From NCBI GenBank assembly GCA_003558195.1, contig PWMM01000021.1:1-7304 (forward strand): a stretch of 7,304 bases of DNA, in the 5' to 3' direction. The translations under genes were made by a program, and so were the position numbers. The DNA is from Syntrophomonadaceae bacterium (lineage in GTDB: Bacteria > Bacillota > Dethiobacteria > DTU022). The notes beneath the pieces were generated by a model. It saw only the letters and a program-made list of their open reading frames with translations, was not told the DNA's origin and did no database searches. This document shows, piece after piece, positions 1 to 6,487 of the stretch; within the stretch, counting starts at the first letter, position 1, and the number at the start of each line of letters is the position of its first letter.

Positions 1-1476
1 CGTTATGAGAAAGGTAGGAAAGTTTCTTCAATTAAAGTCGTAGGTGAAATAAAGAAGACGGGAACCATTATAACTTTTAAGCCAGATGTTGATATTTTTG
101 GCAATATTAACTTTGAAAACGATCTTATTATTCGACGCCTTCGGGAACTGGCTTTCTTAAACAAGGGTATCAAAATTGATTTTAAAGATATGCGTACCGG
201 CCAGGAAGAGAAATATAAATATGATGGTGGTATTATCCAGTATGTTTCATATTTAAACCAGGGTAAAGAAACGGTGCCCAATAAACCGATCTATATTCAA
301 CGTTCTGTAAACGGTTTAGAAGTGGAACTGGCTCTACAATATCATGCCGGTTATGCAGAAGTTATATACTCATATGCCAACAATATTCATACACATGAAG
401 GTGGAACTCATGAATATGGTTTTAAAGTATCATTAACCCGCCTTATCAATGACTACGCCAGAAAAATGGGGTTATTGAAAGATAGCCAGGGTAACCTTTC
501 CGGAGAAGATATCAGGGAAGGATTGGTAGCTGTTTTAAGTGTTAAAATCATGGATCCCCAGTTTGAAGGACAAACCAAGACAAAATTAGGAAATTCAGAA
601 GTTCGCAGTGTAGTTGATAATATCAGTTATGAAGGATTTGAAGCTTTTCTCGAACAGAACCCAGCTGTTGCAAGGCGAATCATCGAAAAAGCAATTAGAG
701 CTTCGCGGGCCAGGGAAGCGGCGCGCAAGGCCAGGGAATTAACGCGAAGAAAAAATGCTCTTGAGATTACCAACCTGCCAGGGAAATTAGCAGATTGCAC
801 ATCTAAGGATCCCGGTGAAAGCGAATTATTCCTTGTTGAAGGAGATTCAGCAGGTGGTTCAGCCAAGCAGGGACGTGATAGGCGTTTTCAGGCGATTCTT
901 CCATTGAGAGGCAAGATCATAAATGTAGAGAAAGCCCGACTGGACAAAATCCTGGCCAATGAAGAGATTAGAACCTTAATTACTGCTTTAGGCACGGGAA
1001 TTGAAAGTGAGTTCGATATCCAGAAAGCGCGTTATCAAAAAATAATTATTATGACAGATGCTGATGTCGACGGATCACATATCCGAGTATTGCTGCTTAC
1101 ATTTTTTTATCGTTTTATGAACCAGTTGATTGATAGTGGTTTTGTTTATATTGCTCAGCCTCCGCTTTACAAAGTTAAAAGAGGAAAAAATAAAGAGGAA
1201 TATCTTTACCGGGAAGAAGAACTGCAAAAGCTATTGAACGGTTGGAATCGTGAAGGCGGCTTGCAATTGCAGCGCTATAAAGGGCTTGGTGAAATGAACC
1301 CTGATCAGCTCTGGGAAACTACTATGAATCCTGAAACGCGTATTATAAAAAAAGTAGAGTTACTTGATGCTATTCAGGCGAATAATATTTTCGGGGTTTT
1401 AATGGGCGACAAGGTAGAACCGCGCCGGTTATTTATTGAAGAACATGCCCGCGAAGTACAAAACCTCGATATTTAA
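1..1476 (+). CDS. gyrB: DNA gyrase subunit B (GyrB), 5'-truncated by window edge
   Basis: ATPase and TOPRIM subunit of DNA gyrase, which with GyrA introduces negative supercoils into DNA in the cytoplasm. The frame is open from base 1, so the ATG at 190 is internal. The 491 visible residues lack about 145 N-terminal residues (most of the ATP-binding GHKL domain) of a usual GyrB of about 635-640. In visible numbering: HEGGTHE of the transducer domain at 132-138; TOPRIM EGDSAGG at 280-286 with the expected metal-binding Glu280; PLRGKI at 301-306; DADVDGSH at 353-360 with the Asp353/Asp355 pair; QRYKGLGEMN at 424-433; and a typical end, EPRRLFIEEHAREVQNLDI. The paralogue ParE shares these motifs, but the C-terminus and the gyrA gene downstream favour GyrB. 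gyrA does not follow directly; a 5.7-kb block of other genes intervenes. No terminator is evident after the stop. Confidence 0.97.
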   Translation, partial: RYEKGRKVSSIKVVGEIKKTGTIITFKPDVDIFGNINFENDLIIRRLRELAFLNKGIKIDFKDMRTGQEEKYKYDGGIIQYVSYLNQGKETVPNKPIYIQRSVNGLEVELALQYHAGYAEVIYSYANNIHTHEGGTHEYGFKVSLTRLINDYARKMGLLKDSQGNLSGEDIREGLVAVLSVKIMDPQFEGQTKTKLGNSEVRSVVDNISYEGFEAFLEQNPAVARRIIEKAIRASRAREAARKARELTRRKNALEITNLPGKLADCTSKDPGESELFLVEGDSAGGSAKQGRDRRFQAILPLRGKIINVEKARLDKILANEEIRTLITALGTGIESEFDIQKARYQKIIIMTDADVDGSHIRVLLLTFFYRFMNQLIDSGFVYIAQPPLYKVKRGKNKEEYLYREEELQKLLNGWNREGGLQLQRYKGLGEMNPDQLWETTMNPETRIIKKVELLDAIQANNIFGVLMGDKVEPRRLFIEEHAREVQNLDI

Positions 1477-1497
1477 TTCGCCTTACTTCAAGTATCG

Positions 1498-1525
1498 TTA
1501 ATTGAGAGTATTGTTTCATTATAAT
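1498..1525 (+). promoter_or_regulatory. Possible sigma-A promoter for the aminotransferase
   Basis: A perfect TATAAT lies at 1520-1525, with a weak -35 match (TTAATT, 1498-1503; three of six bases) 16 bases upstream. Transcription would begin near 1532, just before the Shine-Dalgarno sequence at 1537. The position, in the 74-base gap after gyrB, would let the aminotransferase be expressed apart from gyrase. The -35 is poor and AT-rich DNA gives such matches by chance, so this is tentative. Confidence 0.35.
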
Positions 1526-1536
1526 TCCTTAAAAAC

Positions 1537-1543
1537 GAGGTGA
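1537..1543 (+). promoter_or_regulatory. Ribosome binding site that fixes the TTG start at 1551
   Basis: GAGGTGA is a long match to the 16S rRNA anti-Shine-Dalgarno sequence, ending 7 bases before TTG 1551. It supports TTG as the true start of the aminotransferase, since no ATG start with a comparable site is seen nearby. Confidence 0.7.
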
Positions 1544-1550
1544 TTAAGGT

Positions 1551-2897
1551 TTGGAAGAATCAAAAGTTTTTTATCGCTCTTTAGACGCAACTTATCCAAC
1601 TATAGAGAAAGGACAAGGAGTTTTTGTCTGGGATAGTCAGGGTAGAAAATATTTAGATGGCGCCTCAGGCTGTGTTGTAACCAATATCGGTTATGGTGTC
1701 GAGTCTGTTGCTGAAGCATTATACCGTGAAGCCCGGCAAACCGGCTTTTCACATGGCTCAGTATTTACCAGTAAGCCGCAGGAAGAATTAGCTCGTTTAG
1801 TAACAGAAGATGCACCTCCTGGAATGAACCATGTTTACTTTGTTTCCGGTGGTACAGAAGCCAATGAAACTGCTTTCAGTATCGCTCTCCAATATCACCG
1901 CCAAAATAATAATCATTCTAAATGGAAAATTATTGGCAGGCGCCTTAGTTATCATGGCAGCTCTTTTGCAACTTTATCTGCTGCCGGGAATGTTCAAAGG
2001 CGCCGCATATACTCACCCCTGGTAATGCCTTTCCCTCTAGTGCCTGCACCACACTGTTATCGATGTTATTGTAATTCTACATATCCTGAATGCGGTATAA
2101 GCTGTGCTAAAGAACTTGAGAATACTATACTTTCAGAAGGCCCGGAAAACGTTGCCGCATTTATACTTGAGCCGATTATTGGAACTTCTGCTGCTGCAAG
2201 TGTTCCTCCTGGAGAATACTTTTCAATAGTGCGTGACATTTGTAATCGTTATGATGTACTGATGATTACTGATGAAGTGATCTGTGGTTATGGGCGCAGT
2301 GGGCGTTACCTGGCCCTTGATCATTTTGATACCTGTGCCGATCTGGTTACTCTTGGTAAAGGCCTCGGTGGCGGCTACACACCCCTCGCGGCTGTTTTAC
2401 TGACTGATAAAATATACGATACATTCAATCGTAATGCCCGTAAATTTATTCACGGTTATACCTATCAGGGAAATCCCGTTAGTTGCGCCGCAGGTGTGGC
2501 CGTTAACCGCTACTTAAAAGAACTCAATCTATTTCAACAGGTTGAAAATAAAGGGCGGTACTTAAAGGAAAAGCTGCACCAGATTGCTGAAAAAAGCGCC
2601 ATTGTAGGTGATGTGCGAGGTCTTGGCTTGCTTTTAGGTTTAGAACTGGTGAAAGATAAAACCACGAAAGAATCATTCCCGGCAGTTAACAATACTGCTG
2701 AGAAAGCCAGAGAGATTGCCATGAACGAGCTTGATCACGGCTTGATGCTATATACAGGTGTTGGCAGGACAGCAGATGTAACCCCAAGGGATTACCTGCT
2801 AATTGCACCGCCTTTTACCATCGATGAAAAGGAAATGGACCTATTAATACAGCTCCTGGACCATACTCTTAACAAGGTTGAAGAAGGAATTTTTTAA
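1551..2897 (+). CDS. PLP-dependent class III (omega-type) aminotransferase
   Basis: A 448-residue, full-length fold-type I, class III aminotransferase, a cytoplasmic enzyme family that moves amino groups between amines or omega-amino acids and keto acids. Seen in sequence: SGGTEA at 99-104 (cofactor phosphate loop); YHG at 134-136 (usual aromatic stacking on PLP); EPIIG at 207-211; TDEV at 240-243 with Asp241 for the pyridine nitrogen; TLGKGLGGGY at 267-276 with Lys270 as Schiff-base lysine; HGYTYQGNP at 301-309 with phosphate-binding Thr304. All expected PLP residues are present, so it is probably active. A cluster of five cysteines (169, 172, 174, 181, 185) lies in the middle; related members of the family often have a similar Cys-rich stretch of unclear role. 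The start is TTG with a strong ribosome site. The true substrate is unknown; databases often label such proteins 'aspartate aminotransferase family', which is not evidence for aspartate. It lies 319 bases before a TRAP uptake operon on the same strand, so its substrate may be related to the imported solute (inference). Confidence 0.93.
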   Translation: MEESKVFYRSLDATYPTIEKGQGVFVWDSQGRKYLDGASGCVVTNIGYGVESVAEALYREARQTGFSHGSVFTSKPQEELARLVTEDAPPGMNHVYFVSGGTEANETAFSIALQYHRQNNNHSKWKIIGRRLSYHGSSFATLSAAGNVQRRRIYSPLVMPFPLVPAPHCYRCYCNSTYPECGISCAKELENTILSEGPENVAAFILEPIIGTSAAASVPPGEYFSIVRDICNRYDVLMITDEVICGYGRSGRYLALDHFDTCADLVTLGKGLGGGYTPLAAVLLTDKIYDTFNRNARKFIHGYTYQGNPVSCAAGVAVNRYLKELNLFQQVENKGRYLKEKLHQIAEKSAIVGDVRGLGLLLGLELVKDKTTKESFPAVNNTAEKAREIAMNELDHGLMLYTGVGRTADVTPRDYLLIAPPFTIDEKEMDLLIQLLDHTLNKVEEGIF

Positions 2898-3015
2898 ACA
2901 ATGTTTCTAATTGCATTCAATTAAGAGTAAAATCAATGTTCAAGAATTTTTGTGATTATGTAAAGCTTGAACTTCCTGGCTGCGTAGTTAAATAAATATT
3001 ACCGCTAATTTTATT

Positions 3016-3024
3016 TGTTATAAT
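3016..3024 (+). promoter_or_regulatory. Possible extended -10 promoter upstream of the TAXI gene
   Basis: TGTTATAAT matches the extended -10 consensus TGnTATAAT exactly. No good -35 box lies at the right distance, which extended -10 promoters can tolerate. A transcript would start near 3031 and carry a leader of about 186 bases before ATG 3217. The surrounding DNA is very AT-rich, so chance is a real alternative. Confidence 0.4.
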
Positions 3025-3053
3025 TATTTAATAGTTTATAGGCAGGAATTGAT

Positions 3054-3085
3054 ATAAATTTAGAGAATTATATTTTTAAATTTGT
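3054..3085 (+). repeat. AT-rich inverted repeat in the TRAP leader
   Basis: AAATTTA (3056-3062) and TAAATTT (3077-3083) are perfect inverted copies; the pairing extends inward through A-U and G-U pairs to leave a 6-base loop at 3067-3072. It could be an operator or a weak RNA hairpin. It has no G-C pairs, so it would be a poor terminator, and it may be only base composition. Confidence 0.3.
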
Positions 3086-3133
3086 AAATAATCTAAACAA
3101 GGCTCCGAATTATTATCACTAGCAATTGTATAC

Positions 3134-3160
3134 TTTAAAACTAGGGGGTGGTGCTATAAC
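3134..3160 (+). promoter_or_regulatory. Possible promoter nearest the TAXI gene
   Basis: TGCTATAAC (3152-3160) is an extended -10 with one mismatch in the hexamer. TTTAAA (3134-3139) is a four-of-six -35 match with a short 15-base spacer. Transcription would begin near 3167, giving a leader of about 50 bases. The palindrome-containing TTGTATAC (3126-3133) just upstream overlaps where RNA polymerase would bind and resembles operators of FCD-type GntR regulators; that resemblance is only suggestive. Confidence 0.35.
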
Positions 3161-3197
3161 CCTGAATGGCTACCTGTGTTTAAAAAAACTAAATTTG

Positions 3198-3203
3198 AGG
3201 AGG
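3198..3203 (+). promoter_or_regulatory. Ribosome binding site of the TAXI gene, long spacing
   Basis: AGGAGG, within GAGGAGGT, is the consensus Shine-Dalgarno core, but it lies 13 bases before ATG 3217, longer than the usual 5-9. A stop codon (TAA, 3205-3207) in the same frame rules out an earlier start, so ATG 3217 stands. Confidence 0.6.
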
Positions 3204-3216
3204 TTAAAGAGTAAAA

Positions 3217-4218
3217 ATGGAATTTAGAAAAGTTTTGAGTTTGATGCTTGTTTTATTATTTATGTCAGCTCTTTTAATGGTTGGTGGTTGTGAAGAAGAG
3301 GCTGCAGAGCCAGAAGAAGTTGATGGCCCGGTGCGCTGGACTATCGCTTCCGGTTGGGTTGCAGGTGTCTATTACCCCATCTCCGGGGCCATGTCACGTA
3401 TGGCTTATGATCACATCGAAAACATCAGCATAACGGCTGAGGCCTCCGGTGCCTCGGTGGCCAATGCCCGCCTGATTGGGACAAGGGATGCTGAATTAGC
3501 AATCTTGCAGAACGATATTGCCTATTATGCGTATAATGGTATTGAAATGTATGAAGATGAAGCTGTTCCCGAAATGAGAGGATTATTTACCCTGTACCCT
3601 GAGCATTGCCAGATCGTTGCCAGTGCCGAAGCCGGGATCGAAAACCCGGGCGACCTGGCTGGAAAAAATGTTGCCGTAGGCCCCCTGGGTAGTGGGACAG
3701 AAGCTAATGCAGTGCAGATCCTCGAAGCGTACGACCTGACTTTTGATGATCTTGGCTCAGTTGAACGCTTAACGGCCAGTGAAGCTTCCGACTTTTTAAG
3801 GGACGGCCGGATTGATGCAGCGTTCTTTACCGTAGGCCTTGGTGCTGCTGCCATTGAAGAAGTGGCTATTGTAAAAGATGTAGAAATTGTGACTATTGAT
3901 GATGATAAAATTGACTGGCTGATCGAAACCTACCCCTATTATTCTAAAGAGGTTATTCCGGCAGACACATACAGTGGCGTTCCGGAATCTACTACTGTAG
4001 CCGTCCTGGCCATGATAGTGGGGCATGCTGATCTATCTGAAGATCTGGTTTATGAATTTGTAAGTGGTATTTTCGATAACCTCGATCAACCACAATCAGT
4101 TCAGGAGGCTCATGAACGTGGTACAATGATCACCATGGATACGGCCCTTGAAGGAATGCCCATTGAACTTCACCCTGGTGCGGAAAAATACTTCCAGGAA
4201 CAGGGTTTAGTTGAGTAA
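3217..4218 (+). CDS. TAXI-family TRAP transporter solute-binding lipoprotein
   Basis: Extracytoplasmic binding protein of a tripartite ATP-independent (TRAP) transporter: it captures the solute and hands it to the membrane permease encoded next. 333 residues, a normal TAXI length. Residues 1-24 form a lipoprotein signal: basic start, hydrophobic core, lipobox VGGC with Cys25 as the lipid-anchored residue, then an acidic Glu/Ala linker. Family signatures: SGWVAGVYYPISGAMSRM (45-62), ITAEASGASVANARLI (72-87), LQNDIAYYAYNG (97-108), VAVGPLGSGTEANAVQ (152-167), DGRIDAAFFTVGLGAAAI (196-213) and HPGAEKYFQEQG (319-330). Known TAXI proteins bind small acids such as glutamate or 2-oxoglutarate, but the ligand of this one cannot be read from the sequence. 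A terminator-like hairpin follows 11 bases after the stop, so this gene is probably transcribed more than the permease, as expected for a binding protein needed in excess. Confidence 0.95.
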   Translation: MEFRKVLSLMLVLLFMSALLMVGGCEEEAAEPEEVDGPVRWTIASGWVAGVYYPISGAMSRMAYDHIENISITAEASGASVANARLIGTRDAELAILQNDIAYYAYNGIEMYEDEAVPEMRGLFTLYPEHCQIVASAEAGIENPGDLAGKNVAVGPLGSGTEANAVQILEAYDLTFDDLGSVERLTASEASDFLRDGRIDAAFFTVGLGAAAIEEVAIVKDVEIVTIDDDKIDWLIETYPYYSKEVIPADTYSGVPESTTVAVLAMIVGHADLSEDLVYEFVSGIFDNLDQPQSVQEAHERGTMITMDTALEGMPIELHPGAEKYFQEQGLVE

Positions 4219-4229
4219 AGCAAATATTA

Positions 4230-4267
4230 GGGGATGCAGGGCTTATACCAGGCCTTGCATCCCTTTT
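4230..4267 (+). terminator. Terminator-like hairpin between TAXI and permease genes
   Basis: GGGATGCAGGGC (4231-4242) pairs with GCCTTGCATCCC (4252-4263): a 12-bp GC-rich stem with a single G-U pair and a 9-base loop, followed by TTTT (4264-4267). This has the form of an intrinsic terminator. The U run is short, so partial readthrough is likely, which would lower permease expression relative to the binding protein. The hairpin covers ATG 4234, an apparent but unlikely start of the permease. Confidence 0.75.
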
Positions 4268-4283
4268 ATGATATTCGGTTACT

Positions 4284-4293
4284 GGAGAGGTGG
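4284..4293 (+). promoter_or_regulatory. Ribosome binding site that places the permease start at GTG 4300
   Basis: GGAGAGGTGG contains GAGGTG (4287-4292), 7 bases before GTG 4300. This is almost the same signal and spacing as for the aminotransferase (GAGGTG at 1537, TTG at 1551). ATG 4234 has only a weak site and lies inside a hairpin stem. An ATG at 4298 overlaps but is in another frame. Confidence 0.7.
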
Positions 4294-4299
4294 GTTTAT

Positions 4300-6327
4300 G
4301 TGCAGAAGGATGACTTATTTAAACTTCCCGATCTACCAGAAGAATTAGAAAAATTTACTGAAGAAGGCATGACCAGGCAGCTAGCTGGCAAGGCGGGCCT
4401 CATTGTTTTTATCATTGGAGCCCTCTGGGCTTTTTTTCACCTTTATACAGCCGGTGCAGGACAGCTGACAGCAAGCCTGCAGCGTTCGGCTCACCTGTCA
4501 GTGGCCCTGTCTCTGTGTTTTCTTTATTTTCCCTACAGTAAAAAGAAAGAAGAGCTCTATAACCAGTTGCCCTGGTATGATATTTTGCTGACCCTGGTCA
4601 GTTTTGTTTCGGTTTTTTATGTATTTGTCTTTTATGAAGAACTTGCTCACCGGGTCGGGAGCCCTTTGCTGATCGATCTAATCTTTGGAGGCGTGGCTGT
4701 TCTGATGGTGCTGGAATGCTCACGGCGTGCCTTTGGGTTTGTGCTCCCGTCGGTGACGGTGTTTTTCCTTTTTTATTCTTATTTTGGCCCTTATTTTCCC
4801 GATCTGATCGCTCACCGGGGCTACAGTTTAAGGCGAATTATCGATCACCTTTACCTGACCGGTGAAGGGATGTTTGGCATCCCCGTTGGCGTGGCTGCTT
4901 CTTTCGTGTTCACTTTTGTTATGTTCGGTTGCTTCTTCCAGGCCTCCGGGGCCGGTGGTTACCTGGTCAACCTGGCCAATGCCATGCTCGGCAGGACCAG
5001 GGGGGGACCGGCCAAGGCTGCGGTGGTTGGAAGTGGATTCATGGGCAGCATAGTCGGTAGTTCGGTGGCTAATACCGTGGTTACAGGGTCTATGACCATT
5101 CCGATGATGAAAAGGGCCGGTTACAAGCCCGAAGTAGCCGGAGGAATTGAAACCGCCGCCTCTACCAACGGACAGTTTTTGCCGCCGATTATGGGTGCGG
5201 CCGCTTTCATCATGGCTGAATTCACGGCCATCCCTTATTATCAGATTATTATTCACGCCGCTCTGCCGGCGGTAATGAGTTATATCGCCCTTTTGATCAT
5301 GGTTCACCTGGAAGCGGCAAAAATGGATATTAAAGCTTTGCCCAAAGAAGAAATTCCTCCCTTTGTATCGACGTTCTTTGCCGGGATTCACTTTTGGATA
5401 CCGGTGCTTGTCTTGATTTACTACCTGCTTGTTTTAAGGGTGACCCCTTTGACAGCGGGCTTTTATGGCATTATAGCTATGCTCCTGGTCAGCCTGGTGG
5501 TTAAATTGGTGCAAGCTGTTAAAGAAGTCAGAAAAGGCAGCATCGAGGCCTGGCCTGCTATTAGCGAGCAGTTGAGGGTTATGGTTAAAGAGTTTATAGA
5601 TGGCCTGGATGCTTCCGCTAAAAGTATGGCTGGAATCGGAGTAGCCTGTGCCTGTGCCGGTTTGATTGTAGGTGTAATCAGCCTGACGGGGCTTGGTTTG
5701 CGCATGACTATCTTTTTCTCAGTGCTCGCAGGGGATAACCTTTTGTTACTTCTGATCATTGCGGCCATTATGTCTATAATACTGGGCATGGGACTACCTA
5801 CTACTGCCAAATATGTTATTATGGCTACCCTGGTTGCCCCCGCAGTATTGTTTGTTGAACCGGATCTGCCGGTTATAGCCATCCATCTATTTATCCTGTA
5901 CTACGCCATCCTGGCCGATGATACCCCACCGGTTGGTGTGGCGGCATACTCGGCGGCGGCTGTGGCCCGCTCAGAACCGATCCGGACCGGGATCCAGGGC
6001 TTTAAAGTTGATATGGCTGCATTCCTGCTGCCGTTCATGTTTATCTATAACACAGAATTTCTTTTAATTGACACGACCTGGCAGGGGGCCCTTTTAATAT
6101 CTGCAACTTCATTATTCGGCATGTATTGCTTTAGCGCTGTCATCCAGCGCTGGCTTTTTACAAAATTACGGATTTACGAGCAGGTTATATTGTTGGCCAT
6201 TGCCTTATCTATGATCTGGCCGACAATTTTAACGGATGTTATTGGGGTTAGCATTTTCGTCTTTATCTATATAATGCAGCGGCGGCGTAAAGCTTTTGAA
6301 GATGCCAAGGGGGTAAAACCTGTTTAG
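4300..6327 (+). CDS. Fused TRAP transporter permease (DctQ-like and DctM parts)
   Basis: Inner-membrane permease that imports the solute delivered by the TAXI protein, powered by an ion gradient (family knowledge: usually Na+). 675 residues from GTG 4300, a normal length for TAXI-type fused permeases, in which the small and large subunits form one chain. A soluble N-terminus (1-30) is followed by about five hydrophobic segments near 32-50, 64-77, 93-113, 122-140 and 143-163 (the DctQ-like part). The large DctM part follows from about 190 to 580, and further membrane segments lie to about 658. Signatures: GGPAKAAVVGSGFMGSIVGS (235-254), STNGQFLPPIMGAAAF (288-303), GMGLPTTAKYVI (496-507) and ADDTPPVGVAAY (539-550). 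Lys504 and Asp540-Asp541 put charges within these signatures, where other fused permeases often have neutral residues. A start at ATG 4234 would add 22 residues encoded by a hairpin and is disfavoured. The gene is visibly more GC-rich than gyrB. Confidence 0.94.
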   Translation: MQKDDLFKLPDLPEELEKFTEEGMTRQLAGKAGLIVFIIGALWAFFHLYTAGAGQLTASLQRSAHLSVALSLCFLYFPYSKKKEELYNQLPWYDILLTLVSFVSVFYVFVFYEELAHRVGSPLLIDLIFGGVAVLMVLECSRRAFGFVLPSVTVFFLFYSYFGPYFPDLIAHRGYSLRRIIDHLYLTGEGMFGIPVGVAASFVFTFVMFGCFFQASGAGGYLVNLANAMLGRTRGGPAKAAVVGSGFMGSIVGSSVANTVVTGSMTIPMMKRAGYKPEVAGGIETAASTNGQFLPPIMGAAAFIMAEFTAIPYYQIIIHAALPAVMSYIALLIMVHLEAAKMDIKALPKEEIPPFVSTFFAGIHFWIPVLVLIYYLLVLRVTPLTAGFYGIIAMLLVSLVVKLVQAVKEVRKGSIEAWPAISEQLRVMVKEFIDGLDASAKSMAGIGVACACAGLIVGVISLTGLGLRMTIFFSVLAGDNLLLLLIIAAIMSIILGMGLPTTAKYVIMATLVAPAVLFVEPDLPVIAIHLFILYYAILADDTPPVGVAAYSAAAVARSEPIRTGIQGFKVDMAAFLLPFMFIYNTEFLLIDTTWQGALLISATSLFGMYCFSAVIQRWLFTKLRIYEQVILLAIALSMIWPTILTDVIGVSIFVFIYIMQRRRKAFEDAKGVKPV

Positions 6328-6337
6328 GTTTTACCCT
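6310..6337 (+). terminator. Perfect hairpin across the permease stop codon
   Basis: GGGTAAAACCT (6311-6321) and AGGTTTTACCC (6326-6336) are exact inverted copies with a 4-base loop; the TAG stop (6325-6327) lies within it. No U run follows, so it is not a classical intrinsic terminator on the + strand. It may slow polymerase, protect the mRNA 3' end, or act with the weaker hairpin at 6393-6418. Confidence 0.5.
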
Positions 6338-6392
6338 GATCTGATGAATCTTTATAGAAGTCATATTTGTTAACGGCTTCGGAAATACCGGT

Positions 6393-6418
6393 AGATCCTT
6401 TGTTTTTGAGGGATTTTT
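6393..6418 (+). terminator. Weak terminator-like hairpin before the DUF1850 gene
   Basis: AGATCCTTT (6393-6401) can pair with GAGGGATTT (6408-6416) over 9 bp, including three G-U pairs, with a 6-base loop and five T's at 6414-6418. The stem is weak. If it works, some transcription stops between the permease and DUF1850. The rest of the 6328-6487 gap holds no gene or clear promoter. Confidence 0.3.
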
Positions 6419-6476
6419 AGCCAACTTTTAAGGCATCGCCATGTCCGGTCAAGGTTGCAGCCTTGGAAAAAAGGAC

Positions 6477-6482
6477 AGGTGG
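6477..6482 (+). promoter_or_regulatory. Ribosome binding site that favours ATG 6488 for DUF1850
   Basis: AGGTGG lies 5 bases before ATG 6488. The upstream in-frame TTG 6455 has no clear Shine-Dalgarno sequence, and GTG 6479 overlaps this site. ATG 6506, preceded by GAGG, is a possible alternative 6 codons further on. Confidence 0.5.
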
Positions 6483-6487
6483 TTGCC

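Larger units (their letters stand above)
2898..3216 (+). other. AT-rich intergenic region, leader of the TRAP operon
   Basis: A 319-base stretch without a credible gene on either strand. It holds two promoter-like sites (3016-3024 and 3134-3160), an AT-rich inverted repeat (3054-3085), a GTATAC palindrome in TTGTATAC (3126-3133), and a weak 7-base inverted repeat, GTTCAAG/CTTGAAC (2938-2944 and 2966-2972, loop 21). No strong terminator is seen after the aminotransferase, so readthrough into the TRAP genes is possible. No known riboswitch fold was recognised. Confidence 0.6.

Noticed and set aside
190..192. ATG 190 as the start of gyrB
   Set aside because: The same frame is open back to base 1 and encodes recognisable GyrB sequence there, so this Met is internal.
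2938..2972. Inverted repeat GTTCAAG/CTTGAAC as the aminotransferase terminator
   Set aside because: The stem is only 7 bp with a 21-base loop and no U run after it, too weak to call.
3150..3176. Purine-riboswitch-like words (TATAACCCTGAATGG and CTACC)
   Set aside because: The words lie too close together to allow the P2 and P3 helices and the loop-loop contact of that riboswitch.
3166..3183. A five-codon open frame (MATCV) as a leader peptide
   Set aside because: It has no ribosome site at a normal distance and no run of regulatory codons.
4234..4299. A 22-residue N-terminal extension of the permease from ATG 4234
   Set aside because: These bases form a terminator-like hairpin and its tail, the ribosome site is weak, and GTG 4300 has a much better one.
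4828..5391. A 187-codon open frame on the minus strand
   Set aside because: It lies wholly within the permease gene, is low in complexity, and shows no recognisable domain; it is a frame shadow.
5463..5882. A 139-codon open frame on the minus strand
   Set aside because: It is opposite the conserved membrane part of the permease, with a composition expected from antisense of hydrophobic codons.
6455..6487. TTG 6455 as the start of the DUF1850 gene
   Set aside because: No Shine-Dalgarno sequence precedes it, it lies inside a small inverted repeat (CAAGG/CCTTG, 6450-6465), and ATG 6488 has AGGTGG at good spacing.
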